Assembly: GCA_963803015.1 (NCBI GenBank)
Contig: CAWDKV010000011.1
Coordinates: forward strand, 782,236-846,235
Length of the DNA: 64,000 bases
Source of the DNA: Berkiella sp963803015
GTDB lineage: Bacteria > Pseudomonadota > Gammaproteobacteria > Berkiellales > Berkiellaceae
Reading direction: 5' to 3'
Positions 25,939 to 34,203 of the stretch are shown here, piece after piece. A program made the position numbers and the translations under genes. Every line of letters starts with the position of its first letter. Within the stretch, counting starts at the first letter, position 1. The notes under the pieces are model-generated. The model worked only from the letters and a program-made list of their open reading frames with translations. It was not told where the DNA came from and did not search any database.

Positions 25939-26937
25939 TTAGGGTTTGTTAGGAGGGCGTCCTCCTCCCTGTTTATTAATCACTGTGGGATCCGCAAGCG
26001 AAGCCGCGCCAGTAGGGCCCTTATTTTGATTTTGATGGACTTCTGCTGCTGTTTTAGCTGCTGCTGCCTTAAAGGCAGGAAACACTCCTGGTGGTGCTCC
26101 TCTGGCTGCAGGGTTATTAGGTGCTCCTTCTCGAGGTGGAGGGGGTGGCGGAGGTCCATTTTTACCCATTATTGCTGCAGGTTTAGCTGCTGATCCAGGA
26201 GGGTCTGGCAAGCGACGTGGTACTGCTGCACTGGACACTACTGCAGATTTACCCCCTCGTGGTACTCCTCTGGCTGCAGGGTTATTAGGCGCTCCTTCTC
26301 GAACTGGAGGTGGTGGCGGAGGTCCATTTTTACCCATTATTACTGCAGGTTTAGCTGCTGATCCAGGAGGGTCTGGTAAGCGGCGTGGTGCTTTAGCTGC
26401 TGCTCCGGGTGCGGCAGGTTTTCTCACTGGTACAAGAAGGGGTGCTGCTGCTACTTTAGCTGGTGGTGGCGGAAGAGGCCCCTTTGAACTAACCACCAAT
26501 TGCTCAGGAGCCTTTGTTGGAGCTTCAGCTATAGCCTCAAAATATTTAATTACCGCTTGAGCGTTTGGTGGATCTGATATCGTAATATTTGACATATCGA
26601 TCACAACTCCATTTCTATTAGCTTCTAGAATTGCGTTACGTGCTTTAAAAAATGCTTTATTAAAATCCGTTGACTCTGTCGCGCCCCATTGCCGATAAAG
26701 ATCCTGCAGTTTGTTTTGCATTTCACTATTAATACCCTGATCTTTGCTGCTTATTGGTGTCGGACTTTTTGATTTTGAATCTGAAGCAGCAGTACTTGAA
26801 GGCAGAGGGGATGCTGCAGGAGGATTAGCTGCTGCTTCAGCTGCTGAGGCAGGAGATGCTTTACCCCCTAGCTTATTGGCAGCGCTTTTCTCTGGATTAC
26901 CTCTTACAATCTCGAGCAATCTTCTTAGATACAACAT
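25939..26937 (-). CDS. Proline-rich formin-FH1-like protein, candidate secreted effector
   Basis: This 332-residue protein has no recognised enzyme domain. After a basic N-terminus (LYLRRLLEIVRGNPEKS) and an Ala/Ser/Pro-rich linker comes a predicted helical segment (about 70-150: QNKLQDLYRQWGAT, FNKAFFKARNAILEANRNG). The C-terminal half is Pro/Ala-rich, with poly-proline tracts GPLPPPP, GPPPPPPV and GPPPPPPP. One block of about 47 residues (RRLPDPPGSAAKP, IMGKNGPPPPPP, REGAPNNPAARG) is present twice. Such tracts bind profilin, SH3 or EVH1 domains in eukaryotic formins, WASP and bacterial actin-nucleating proteins. No signal peptide is visible, so a type IV-type secretion route would be needed. 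SD GGAG lies 8 bases before ATG. The function is inferred only. Confidence 0.6.
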   Translation of the reverse strand: MLYLRRLLEIVRGNPEKSAANKLGGKASPASAAEAAANPPAASPLPSSTAASDSKSKSPTPISSKDQGINSEMQNKLQDLYRQWGATESTDFNKAFFKARNAILEANRNGVVIDMSNITISDPPNAQAVIKYFEAIAEAPTKAPEQLVVSSKGPLPPPPAKVAAAPLLVPVRKPAAPGAAAKAPRRLPDPPGSAAKPAVIMGKNGPPPPPPVREGAPNNPAARGVPRGGKSAVVSSAAVPRRLPDPPGSAAKPAAIMGKNGPPPPPPPREGAPNNPAARGAPPGVFPAFKAAAAKTAAEVHQNQNKGPTGAASLADPTVINKQGGGRPPNKP

Positions 26938-27297
26938 ATTCAGGGCTCCAAAGACTTTCTCAACATTATGACTTAAGGTGATGGTAATTAGTTCACCGTG
27001 AGTTGCATCAAATTAAAGATAATTTTGCTACCACTTATCTAGCCCCTAGAACGCGTCCTTACCTCATATTTAAGGTAACCATGGGAAGGGGTGACGGTAT
27101 GCCGTGAAAAGAAAAAGCTATCTACCCTCGATACAAGAATGCCGGGAGATCAGAAAAAAATAGAATTGTGTAGATACAATCGCAAATATGCAATTACATT
27201 ATTAAAAAAGCAGCCTAACCGGCCAAAGAGAAAATAGGCCCTAAATCAATCTATAGGGAAATATGCACCACTTCACACTTACTTGAAGCATCCTAGC
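26938..27297. other. Intergenic stretch without a convincing gene
   Basis: This 360-base gap holds the upstream region of the proline-rich gene and the downstream region of the small exported-protein gene. Only very short frames are open. A weak CCCTA/TAGGG hairpin lies near 27240-27260. No tRNA, repeat copy or strong promoter was recognised. Confidence 0.4.
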
Positions 27298-27669
27298 TCA
27301 ATTATTTAAAATTTTAGTAATAATATCTTTATCCTCTTGAGGAGTGTTTGGATTATTAATTACCATTAATAACCACTTTTGCGCATCGGCAGCATTTCCT
27401 TCTGAGCAACTCTTCGAGGCAAGTACTTCAGCGGCAACATAGTCTCCATTATTTGCGGAGGTTTCAAATCCTGTTTTAATGCATGTATCACGCTCTGACT
27501 CCGGTTGCGCCATACAATTATTTAAAGTTTTTTGCAGCTCATATTTAATTTTATCTTTAGAGGCCAACGCATCAATCGCGCTATTACAAGTTAGTGCGCA
27601 AAAAGCATTAGAGCATTGAAATAACACAACTATGCTAAAAATAATATATTTATTGGTAAATAGCTTCAT
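27298..27669 (-). CDS. Small exported cysteine-containing protein
   Basis: This 123-residue protein has a clear signal peptide: MKLFTNK, a hydrophobic core (IIFSIVVLF), and a likely cleavage after SNAFCA. The mature part is about 98 residues, mostly helical, with Cys in LTCNS, NNCMAQ, DTCIKTG and SKSCSEG. That could make two disulfides, as expected for a periplasmic protein. The C-terminal helices (AADAQKWLLMVINN, QEDKDIITKILNN) look like a TPR/Sel1-like pair. The ribosome site is GGTGGAAAT before ATG. The LFQC near the N-terminus is not a good lipobox. The function is unknown. Confidence 0.6.
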   Translation of the reverse strand: MKLFTNKYIIFSIVVLFQCSNAFCALTCNSAIDALASKDKIKYELQKTLNNCMAQPESERDTCIKTGFETSANNGDYVAAEVLASKSCSEGNAADAQKWLLMVINNPNTPQEDKDIITKILNN

Positions 27670-27897
27670 ATTTCCACCTTTTTATTCTTAATTTTTAATC
27701 TATTACGAGCCTCTTATTGCATTCATATTTTATGTTGCAATACACTTTGTAATTATTTTGAGCTATCAAAGTGGAAAAAAGTTCTTATGTTTTTCTCAAT
27801 TATCTAACAGCAAAGTTGAAACACCCTCTGCAAAAACAATCAGTTACCTATAATGAGAGTATGTAAACTCATCACAGTCTCTTTCGAGAGAGAATCT

Positions 27898-28077
27898 CTA
27901 TACCTCTTCGTCTAATGAAATCTTCCTTGCCTCTTCTTCTAACATTACCGGAATTTCATCCCTGATCGGGAATGCCAATCTGTCTGCTTTGCAGATTAAT
28001 TCCTTTTTTTCTCTTTTATAAATTAAAGATTGTTTGCAAATGGGACAAGCTAAAATATCAAGCAGTTTTTGATCCAT
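27898..28077 (-). CDS. ycaR: Trm112/YcaR-family small protein
   Basis: This 59-residue protein begins MDQKLLDILACPICK, then LICKADRLAFPIRDEIPVML, the signature of the bacterial Trm112-like (YcaR, UPF0434) family. The family usually has two CxxC-like pairs; here ACPIC is intact and only one Cys remains in the second position (LIC). Homologues in E. coli lie between lpxK and kdsB. Here the start overlaps the 3' end of lpxK by 20 bases, so it is translationally coupled. The exact role is unknown; relatives activate methyltransferases. Confidence 0.85.
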   Translation of the reverse strand: MDQKLLDILACPICKQSLIYKREKKELICKADRLAFPIRDEIPVMLEEEARKISLDEEV

Positions 28078-29071
28078 GCTGTAGTCTCCTCATCATTTCT
28101 TCGAATAAAGGGGGTGGCAAATCAACACTTAAAGAGACGACCCAGGCACCTCTTCCTTTGATAGATTTGCATTTTACCGCATCTTTTTCTGTCATCAAGA
28201 CGGGGTAATTCTCACTAAAAATTAAATCTGTTTCTTGAAAAGAATAATGATCGGGAAAAGGATGTTCTATCACATTTATCCCTTTTGCTTTTAGCATATT
28301 GAAAAAGCGTTGTGGATTACCCACGCCTGCTATCGCATGCACTGTTTCACCGACAAAATCTGCCAGGGGGCGCTCTCTTTTTTCATCATCAAGGTATACA
28401 CATTTTTCATCAAGGGTTGTCTGCATTGGCCACTCCTTCTCGAGAGCTTGGCCATTTGTCACCACAAAATCTACCCGGTTTAATCTTTGAACGCTCTCAC
28501 GTAATGGGCCTACAGGTAAACAAAACCCATTACCAAAGCGTTTCTCGCCATCAATAATCACTATTTCAATATTGCGGGGTAAAGCATAGTGCTGTAACCC
28601 ATCGTCTGAAATAATGATATCTACCGTATGGTTCTTAAACAGAAATTGTGCTGCCTCATAGCGCTTTTTCCCAATGACAATGGGGCAGTCGCATTTATGA
28701 GCTAATAAAAGCGCCTCATCTCCCACTTCAAAAGCTTTGCTTTCTTTTTGTACGCTCATGACAGCTACGCCAGGAGTCCCACCATAGCCACGTAAAATGA
28801 TCCCAGGGTTGCGCCCTTGCTGCTTTAAGTACTTGACGAGTCGACAAACAAAAGGCGTTTTCCCTGTACCTCCTATTGTAATATTCCCCACGACAATAAT
28901 AGGCACTGGCAAGGGCTCTTTTTTGTGCCAAAGATAAAATTGGTAACGCATGAAACAAATAAGCTGAAAAACCCAAGACAGAGGCGCTAAAACCCAAGCC
29001 AGTTTGGTGGGTGCATACCAAAACGCCAATGTACTTTGTGAAATTTCCTTATAAAAACGAGCTGATTTCAT
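28058..29071 (-). CDS. lpxK: Tetraacyldisaccharide 4'-kinase LpxK
   Basis: LpxK adds the 4'-phosphate to the lipid A disaccharide at the inner membrane. The 337-residue protein has an N-terminal membrane-associated helix and a P-loop VVGNITIGGTGKTPFV. It also has GDEALLLAHKCDCPIVIGKKR, ISDDGLQHYALPRNIEIVIIDG (catalytic Asp region), GNGFCLPVGPLRE and the C-terminal FPDHYSF. It overlaps the msbA stop (TGATG junction) and the downstream ycaR. The msbA-lpxK-ycaR order is classical. Confidence 0.96.
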   Translation of the reverse strand: MKSARFYKEISQSTLAFWYAPTKLAWVLAPLSWVFQLICFMRYQFYLWHKKEPLPVPIIVVGNITIGGTGKTPFVCRLVKYLKQQGRNPGIILRGYGGTPGVAVMSVQKESKAFEVGDEALLLAHKCDCPIVIGKKRYEAAQFLFKNHTVDIIISDDGLQHYALPRNIEIVIIDGEKRFGNGFCLPVGPLRESVQRLNRVDFVVTNGQALEKEWPMQTTLDEKCVYLDDEKRERPLADFVGETVHAIAGVGNPQRFFNMLKAKGINVIEHPFPDHYSFQETDLIFSENYPVLMTEKDAVKCKSIKGRGAWVVSLSVDLPPPLFEEMMRRLQHGSKTA

Positions 29072-30849
29072 CAGTTGGCAATTTTTATAGGTTCTGGTTC
29101 ATATTGCAAAGTCCGCAAGCTCGCATAAACACCCGATTTTGCAATAAGTTCAGCATGGGTTCCGATTTCGATTATCTTCCCGCCATCTATCACAATAATA
29201 CGTGACGCTTTTTCGATAGTGGACAGACGATGTGCAATCACCAGAGTCGTGCAGTGCGCCATTAAATCATCCAATGCTGCTTGAATATAGCGTTCAGATT
29301 CCGTATCTAGCGCACTCGTTGCTTCATCTAGAATCAGGATGGGAGCTCTTTTAAAAATCGCTCTCGCAATGGCGATGCGTTGTCTTTGTCCGCCAGAGAG
29401 TCTTAAGCCATTCTCACCAATGATGGTATTGAATCCCTGAGGCAATTGTTGGATAAAATCATAGGCATAGGCAGATTTTGCGGCAGCTATTACCTCATCT
29501 TGATTCGTGTTTTCACAACCATAAGCGATATTATTGGCAATGGTGTCATTAAACAGGGTCACTTGTTGCGTCACAATAGCAATATGATGACGCAGCGTTT
29601 TAAGTGGCATTTCTTTGATGTTAATCCCATCAATTTTAATCTCACCCCCTGCTTCATAAAATCGTGGTAGCAAATTCACTAAAGTAGATTTTCCGCCACC
29701 TGAGCGCCCCACAATCGCCACTGTCTCCCCTGCATTGATTTCAAAAGAGATGTTTTCAAGCGTTTTGGCCATGTCATCATGAGTGGTTTCATGATAACTA
29801 AAGCTTACCTTATCAAAAGTGATTTTACCTTCAATGCTATCCGTGTTTTTGGTGCCTATGTCTTCTTCTGGTTTTTCATCTAAAAAAGCAAAAATGCTCG
29901 CAGCGCCTGCTATCCCTCTTTGAATATTACTGTTCACTTTGGTTAATTGTTTGATAGGTTTTAAAATAGAAATCATAGCTGTCATCATAGCTGCAAACGC
30001 ACCCGGTGAAACCGCTGTGCCTAGCGCATGATCTGGCGTCACTGTTGCCAAATAAATGGTAATCGCTAAGGCTAACGAACCCACCAGTTGCACCATAGGA
30101 ATACTGAGCGCTTCTGTGACAATCAGCTTCATCTCTTGTTGGCGGTTATGTTTTGTTGTTTTATTGAATACGGTCGTTTCATAATGCTGTCCGCCAAACG
30201 CCTTGATGACTTTTTGTCCTTCTATCCCTTCTTCTGCAACATGCGTGACATTGCCCATTGAATCTTGAATTCGGCTACTGAGGAAGCGTACTCTTTTACT
30301 AACGAGGTACATGATCCCAATCATAATCGGCGCGGTAATGATAAACAAAAATAAAATTCGCCAGCTAATGCTAATCATCACTATTAATAAGCCGATAACG
30401 GTGCACCCTTCTCGAATTAAAACAGCTAAGGCATCACTGCTGGCATTAGCAACTTGTTCAACGTTATAAGTAATTTTAGATAAGATTTCTCCGGTAGTTG
30501 TTTTATCATAATATTTTGTAGGCAAACGCAACATATGTTGAAACATTTGCTGACGAAAATTCATCACGACATTTCTTGCCACCCAGCCCATAAAATAGGT
30601 TGAGAAGAAAGTGGCTATGCCTCGTCCGACAAAAATACCCACCACTACAATGGGGATCCAGCTAATAAACACCGGATCACGTTCAACGAATCCTTTATTT
30701 AATAGCGGTTGTAAGAATTTGATCATCCCTGCATCAACAATGCTATAGAGAATTAAGCCAAATATGGCCAAGAGAAAAGGAAAAAGATAAGGTCTCACAT
30801 ACGATAATAAACGCATATAGATCTGACCACTTGAGAGCTTATTCATCAA
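29071..30849 (-). CDS. msbA: Lipid A export ATP-binding/permease protein MsbA
   Basis: MsbA flips lipid A-core across the inner membrane. The 592-residue half-transporter has six membrane segments in the first about 320 residues. The nucleotide-binding domain follows, with Walker A GRSGGGKSTLVNL, the signature LSGGQRQRIAIARAI, Walker B LILDEATSALD and the switch His in VIAHRLST. Length and motif order match E. coli MsbA. It is downstream of comEC and coupled to lpxK. Confidence 0.95.
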   Translation of the reverse strand: MMNKLSSGQIYMRLLSYVRPYLFPFLLAIFGLILYSIVDAGMIKFLQPLLNKGFVERDPVFISWIPIVVVGIFVGRGIATFFSTYFMGWVARNVVMNFRQQMFQHMLRLPTKYYDKTTTGEILSKITYNVEQVANASSDALAVLIREGCTVIGLLIVMISISWRILFLFIITAPIMIGIMYLVSKRVRFLSSRIQDSMGNVTHVAEEGIEGQKVIKAFGGQHYETTVFNKTTKHNRQQEMKLIVTEALSIPMVQLVGSLALAITIYLATVTPDHALGTAVSPGAFAAMMTAMISILKPIKQLTKVNSNIQRGIAGAASIFAFLDEKPEEDIGTKNTDSIEGKITFDKVSFSYHETTHDDMAKTLENISFEINAGETVAIVGRSGGGKSTLVNLLPRFYEAGGEIKIDGINIKEMPLKTLRHHIAIVTQQVTLFNDTIANNIAYGCENTNQDEVIAAAKSAYAYDFIQQLPQGFNTIIGENGLRLSGGQRQRIAIARAIFKRAPILILDEATSALDTESERYIQAALDDLMAHCTTLVIAHRLSTIEKASRIIVIDGGKIIEIGTHAELIAKSGVYASLRTLQYEPEPIKIAN

Positions 30850-30919
30850 AGTACCTTCTTGGTATGCTTTTCAACTAACATAAATTATCATGGTAAATTG
30901 ACGCTAGTTTACCATAAGC

Positions 30920-33262
30920 TCATTTACTAATCTCATGATTAAACCAAAAACGCTGAGAGACCCTTCTATAACAACTGGGAGGCTTTAATTCACCTGTTGC
31001 CGGCACCTCAAAAGTGATGGCCCCCGTACGCCACGAGACGAGATTCTGACTCCCGTTTTTCTCATATCGGGCAAGCACTTCTTCTTTAGGAAAACCATAA
31101 TGATTTCCCATCCCAACAGGATATAAAGCATAAGTAGGTGCGACTTGCGCAATAAATTCCTCTGTAGAGGAAGTCTTGCTGCCATGATGCGGCACAACTA
31201 GAATCCCACTCTTTAATTCCTCTTTAAACGCTGCCGCTAATTTTTTCTCCCCTATTTTTTCAATATCTCCTGATAAAAGAATGCTATGTGAAGCCGTGGA
31301 TATTTTTAAGACACAAGAGAGATCGTTACGCTTTTTGATATCCAAGGAAAGAGGGCCTAAAACCTTAAAAGTCACGCCATCCCATTCAAAAGTTTGTCCT
31401 GCCATACACTGCTTAGCTGGAAGAGATAAACGATTAGGTTCACTGGTTAGCACTTCGCCTCTTGAAACATCAAGCAACCCTTTTAATCCCCCTCGATGGT
31501 CTAAATCGCTATGACTTATCACAATTTTATCTAAGAATGTAATATGATTTGCCGTTAAAAATGGCTTTATCACTCTCACGCCCGCATCTGAGAATTTTCC
31601 ATATTCAGGACCTGCATCGTATAGCAAGGTATGATGCTGCGTTTGCACCACTGCACTCAAGCCCTGCCCTACATCTAATAGCGTCAATCGGCAGTCTCCG
31701 TATCCTATGAAATGGCTAGATTGCACAAAAATGGGAAGAAGAGCTAACCAGCCAAAATGACGACCGGGGATCCCTTTGGGTGCCAATAAAAGGAGTGCGC
31801 CCACCCCTCCCACGAAAAGCGTCAACAAAGAGGCTTCTCCTAAGTGCACAATATTGAAAGGCAAATGCGTGATTTTTTCGAGGATAATCCACACACTCGC
31901 TAAGGAAAAATGCGCGCCTTCTAAAATTAAATTTGCCAGCCCTCCCCAAATCGGTAATAACGTGATGGCAAGAAAACTCAAGGGCACCACAATAAAGCTA
32001 ATCACGGGCAACGCAATCATATTCGCCAATGGCGAATAAAGCGCCGTTTGATGAAAAAACACTACGGAGACAGGAAGCAAAGCGATAAAAACTATCCACT
32101 GTGGGAAGACCCATTCTCGCCATTTTTTGCCTGTATAATGATGTCGACCATAAATTAAAGCTGCCACGCAACCAAAAGATAACCAAAACCCGAGCTGCAT
32201 GGGAGCAAGCGGATCGATAAGCGCAATTACCAACCAGGCATAAGCTAATCTTGTCCAAGTGAAGACGGGTTGACCATTTAAAAGAGCCAACATACCGATG
32301 ATAATCATAATAAGAGAGCGCTGAGTGGGGATAGAAAATCCGGCGAGCGCTGAATAGGCGACAGCACCTAGCATCGCGGCAATGGCACCATAATATTTAT
32401 CAGGATAAAGAGAAGTTAATTTGGAGGAACGTCTGACCAGAAAAGCAACCAGATAAAAACATAACATGGCGACTAATGCGACTTGCTGCCCAGAAATGGC
32501 CACCATATGAATAGTGCCTGTTCCCTGAAAGGTTTGCCATTGCGAAGGGGTTATTCCTGCTGATATACCCAAAGTCATCGCCTGAATAACCCCTAAAAGA
32601 GGCTTCTCTTCTAGCAAATGATCCATTTTTTCCGAGATCTGTTGCCGAAAGCGCGTCACCGAGTAGCTTTTGCCAGGCTGATGATTGTCTAAATGCAGCA
32701 CTTGACCTGTAGCGCGGATCCCTTCTATAAAAAGCTGCTTTTCTTGATCAAAACCGCCAGGATTAGCTAAATGCCAGGGTATTTTGAGTTTAACAGTACC
32801 TGCTATAACATCACCATCCCATAATTTACACTGCGGGTGTGCCCAAAATAGTCGAATTTTGACCGGATAGCGCTGGCTGAGTTTTTTCCCTTGATAGGAC
32901 TGTAACACCACATCAAATCTTACCCCTTGCTGCTGCGCTTGGGTAATACCCACCACTTTCCCCACCATCTCAATGGGTTTTTGCATTTCTTCTAGCGGTA
33001 ATTGCCAACTGAGCCTTTTGGATGCTTGAAAAAATGCCCAGCCAAATCCTAAACTTATTCCTAATACAAACACCCAAAAAGTAGCTGATCTTGCGGTTTT
33101 GTTAGCCCACCAAACCCCACCTAAACTTATGAATAACCCTAAACAGAAAATCACTCCAAACAACTTGTTAGAGGGTAAACTTGTTAAGAAGCTAAGCGAG
33201 GTTGCTCCGGCTAAACTACCTAAAGCAAAAGTGATCAGCATAAATGAGTAAATAATTTGCAT
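30920..33262 (-). CDS. comEC: ComEC/Rec2 DNA-uptake channel
   Basis: ComEC moves transforming single-stranded DNA across the inner membrane during natural competence. The ATG at 33262 begins right at the first membrane segment; the frame can be read up to a TTG at 33370, which adds a poorly supported tail. N-terminal membrane segments are followed by an OB-like domain, then the Competence domain with many membrane segments (GTIHMVAISGQQVALVAML, SIPTQRSLIMIIIGMLALL). The C-terminal metallo-beta-lactamase-like domain has HSDLDHRGGLKGLL and VPHHGSKTSS. All parts are present, so the protein is probably functional. The comEC-msbA-lpxK order is found in other gammaproteobacteria. Confidence 0.94.
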   Translation of the reverse strand: MQIIYSFMLITFALGSLAGATSLSFLTSLPSNKLFGVIFCLGLFISLGGVWWANKTARSATFWVFVLGISLGFGWAFFQASKRLSWQLPLEEMQKPIEMVGKVVGITQAQQQGVRFDVVLQSYQGKKLSQRYPVKIRLFWAHPQCKLWDGDVIAGTVKLKIPWHLANPGGFDQEKQLFIEGIRATGQVLHLDNHQPGKSYSVTRFRQQISEKMDHLLEEKPLLGVIQAMTLGISAGITPSQWQTFQGTGTIHMVAISGQQVALVAMLCFYLVAFLVRRSSKLTSLYPDKYYGAIAAMLGAVAYSALAGFSIPTQRSLIMIIIGMLALLNGQPVFTWTRLAYAWLVIALIDPLAPMQLGFWLSFGCVAALIYGRHHYTGKKWREWVFPQWIVFIALLPVSVVFFHQTALYSPLANMIALPVISFIVVPLSFLAITLLPIWGGLANLILEGAHFSLASVWIILEKITHLPFNIVHLGEASLLTLFVGGVGALLLLAPKGIPGRHFGWLALLPIFVQSSHFIGYGDCRLTLLDVGQGLSAVVQTQHHTLLYDAGPEYGKFSDAGVRVIKPFLTANHITFLDKIVISHSDLDHRGGLKGLLDVSRGEVLTSEPNRLSLPAKQCMAGQTFEWDGVTFKVLGPLSLDIKKRNDLSCVLKISTASHSILLSGDIEKIGEKKLAAAFKEELKSGILVVPHHGSKTSSTEEFIAQVAPTYALYPVGMGNHYGFPKEEVLARYEKNGSQNLVSWRTGAITFEVPATGELKPPSCYRRVSQRFWFNHEISK

Positions 33263-33409
33263 AGAAAAAAGTGATGGTATGCTCAAAAAATCGAAGACAC
33301 AATTCCCTTTTTTGAATAGACCAAGCTTCTCAGCGGAGAGAAGAGCGGTCTGGGCGGCATCGACATTCAACCAACTAACGACTATTATGAGTAATATTTA
33401 TATGATGAT

Positions 33410-33490
33410 GTATATCCCAAGCAAACGAAGCCCTAAGAGCGTACGCTTTGGTACGCAACTGGGGCAAAAATTCATCTGGGAAGGGTATAC
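33410..33490. repeat. Short palindromic element upstream of the DUF2062 gene
   Basis: The ends GTATATCCCA and TGGGAAGGGTATAC are inverted repeats. Inside is a smaller palindrome, GCGTAC...GTACGC. Read on the minus strand, the end CCCTTCCCAGATGAATTTTT matches the end of the 7214-7337 element (CCCTTCGCAGATGAATTTTC). It is therefore likely a related or composite dispersed element. Confidence 0.5.
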
Positions 33491-33521
33491 ATAAAGAAAG
33501 CTGACGTAGAGTGTATTTCCT

Positions 33522-34076
33522 ATGGCCAAAAAACTAATTAAGCGTTATTTGCCGGATCCAAGCAAACTCAAAAACAGCAAATGGTTAAAGATCTTTGGTA
33601 AACGCTTACATGATCCCAACCTTTGGCATTTTAACCGCTTCTCCGTTGCGACTGCTTGCAGCATTGGGCTATTTATTGGCTTTTTGCCTTTACCTGGCCA
33701 TATGATTACGGCGGCCTTTTTTGCCATGATTTTTCGAGCCAATCTCCCTGTTTCCGTACTATTAGTGTGGATTGCTAACCCTTTTACCTATCTACCCATG
33801 TTTACCTTTGCCTACACCCTGGGCGCCGCCTTAATGGGCATTTCTGTGACTGAACTGCGTCTAGATTCCATTTTTCAGCTTCATCATACTCTTGCCCCTT
33901 TAATGCTGGGCAGTTTGCTGTGCGGAAGCGTGTTAGCCATTTTGGGTAACATAGCCCTTCGCATTTATTGGCGTTACACTGTCTCCAAAAGTTGGAGAAA
34001 ACGTCAACGAAACAGAGGATCTACACTTCTTTCCCTATCTAAAGATAAAAAGCCCCTCCATATTTCAGAAAGTTAA
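33522..34076 (+). CDS. DUF2062 membrane protein
   Basis: This 184-residue inner-membrane protein starts with a basic N-terminus containing LHDPNLWHFNRFSVA, the DUF2062 hallmark, followed by two or three membrane segments (about 45-70, 75-105 and 125-150). WIANPFTYLPMF is the conserved NP-x-T motif. A basic cytoplasmic tail follows. The family function is unknown; it is often found near lipid A and lipoprotein genes, as here beside comEC-msbA and lolCD. Only a weak ribosome site is seen. Confidence 0.85.
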   Translation: MAKKLIKRYLPDPSKLKNSKWLKIFGKRLHDPNLWHFNRFSVATACSIGLFIGFLPLPGHMITAAFFAMIFRANLPVSVLLVWIANPFTYLPMFTFAYTLGAALMGISVTELRLDSIFQLHHTLAPLMLGSLLCGSVLAILGNIALRIYWRYTVSKSWRKRQRNRGSTLLSLSKDKKPLHISES

Positions 34077-34203
34077 ATTTCTTAAATTCCGTATGTCGTA
34101 AAAAAACCGCCCTTTAGCGATTGCTTTGTGCGCGAAGACTAACATACAATCCGCCTTTTTATAAACTTCGCCTTCAGGCTAATTGTTATTTAGGAGTATT
34201 CGG

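Noticed and set aside
26938..27297. tRNA or small RNA gene in the gap
   Set aside because: No cloverleaf, promoter-terminator pair or conserved motif could be found by eye.
33279..33494. 71-codon plus-strand frame upstream of the DUF2062 gene
   Set aside because: It runs antisense to the comEC 5' region and into the palindromic element; no supporting signals.
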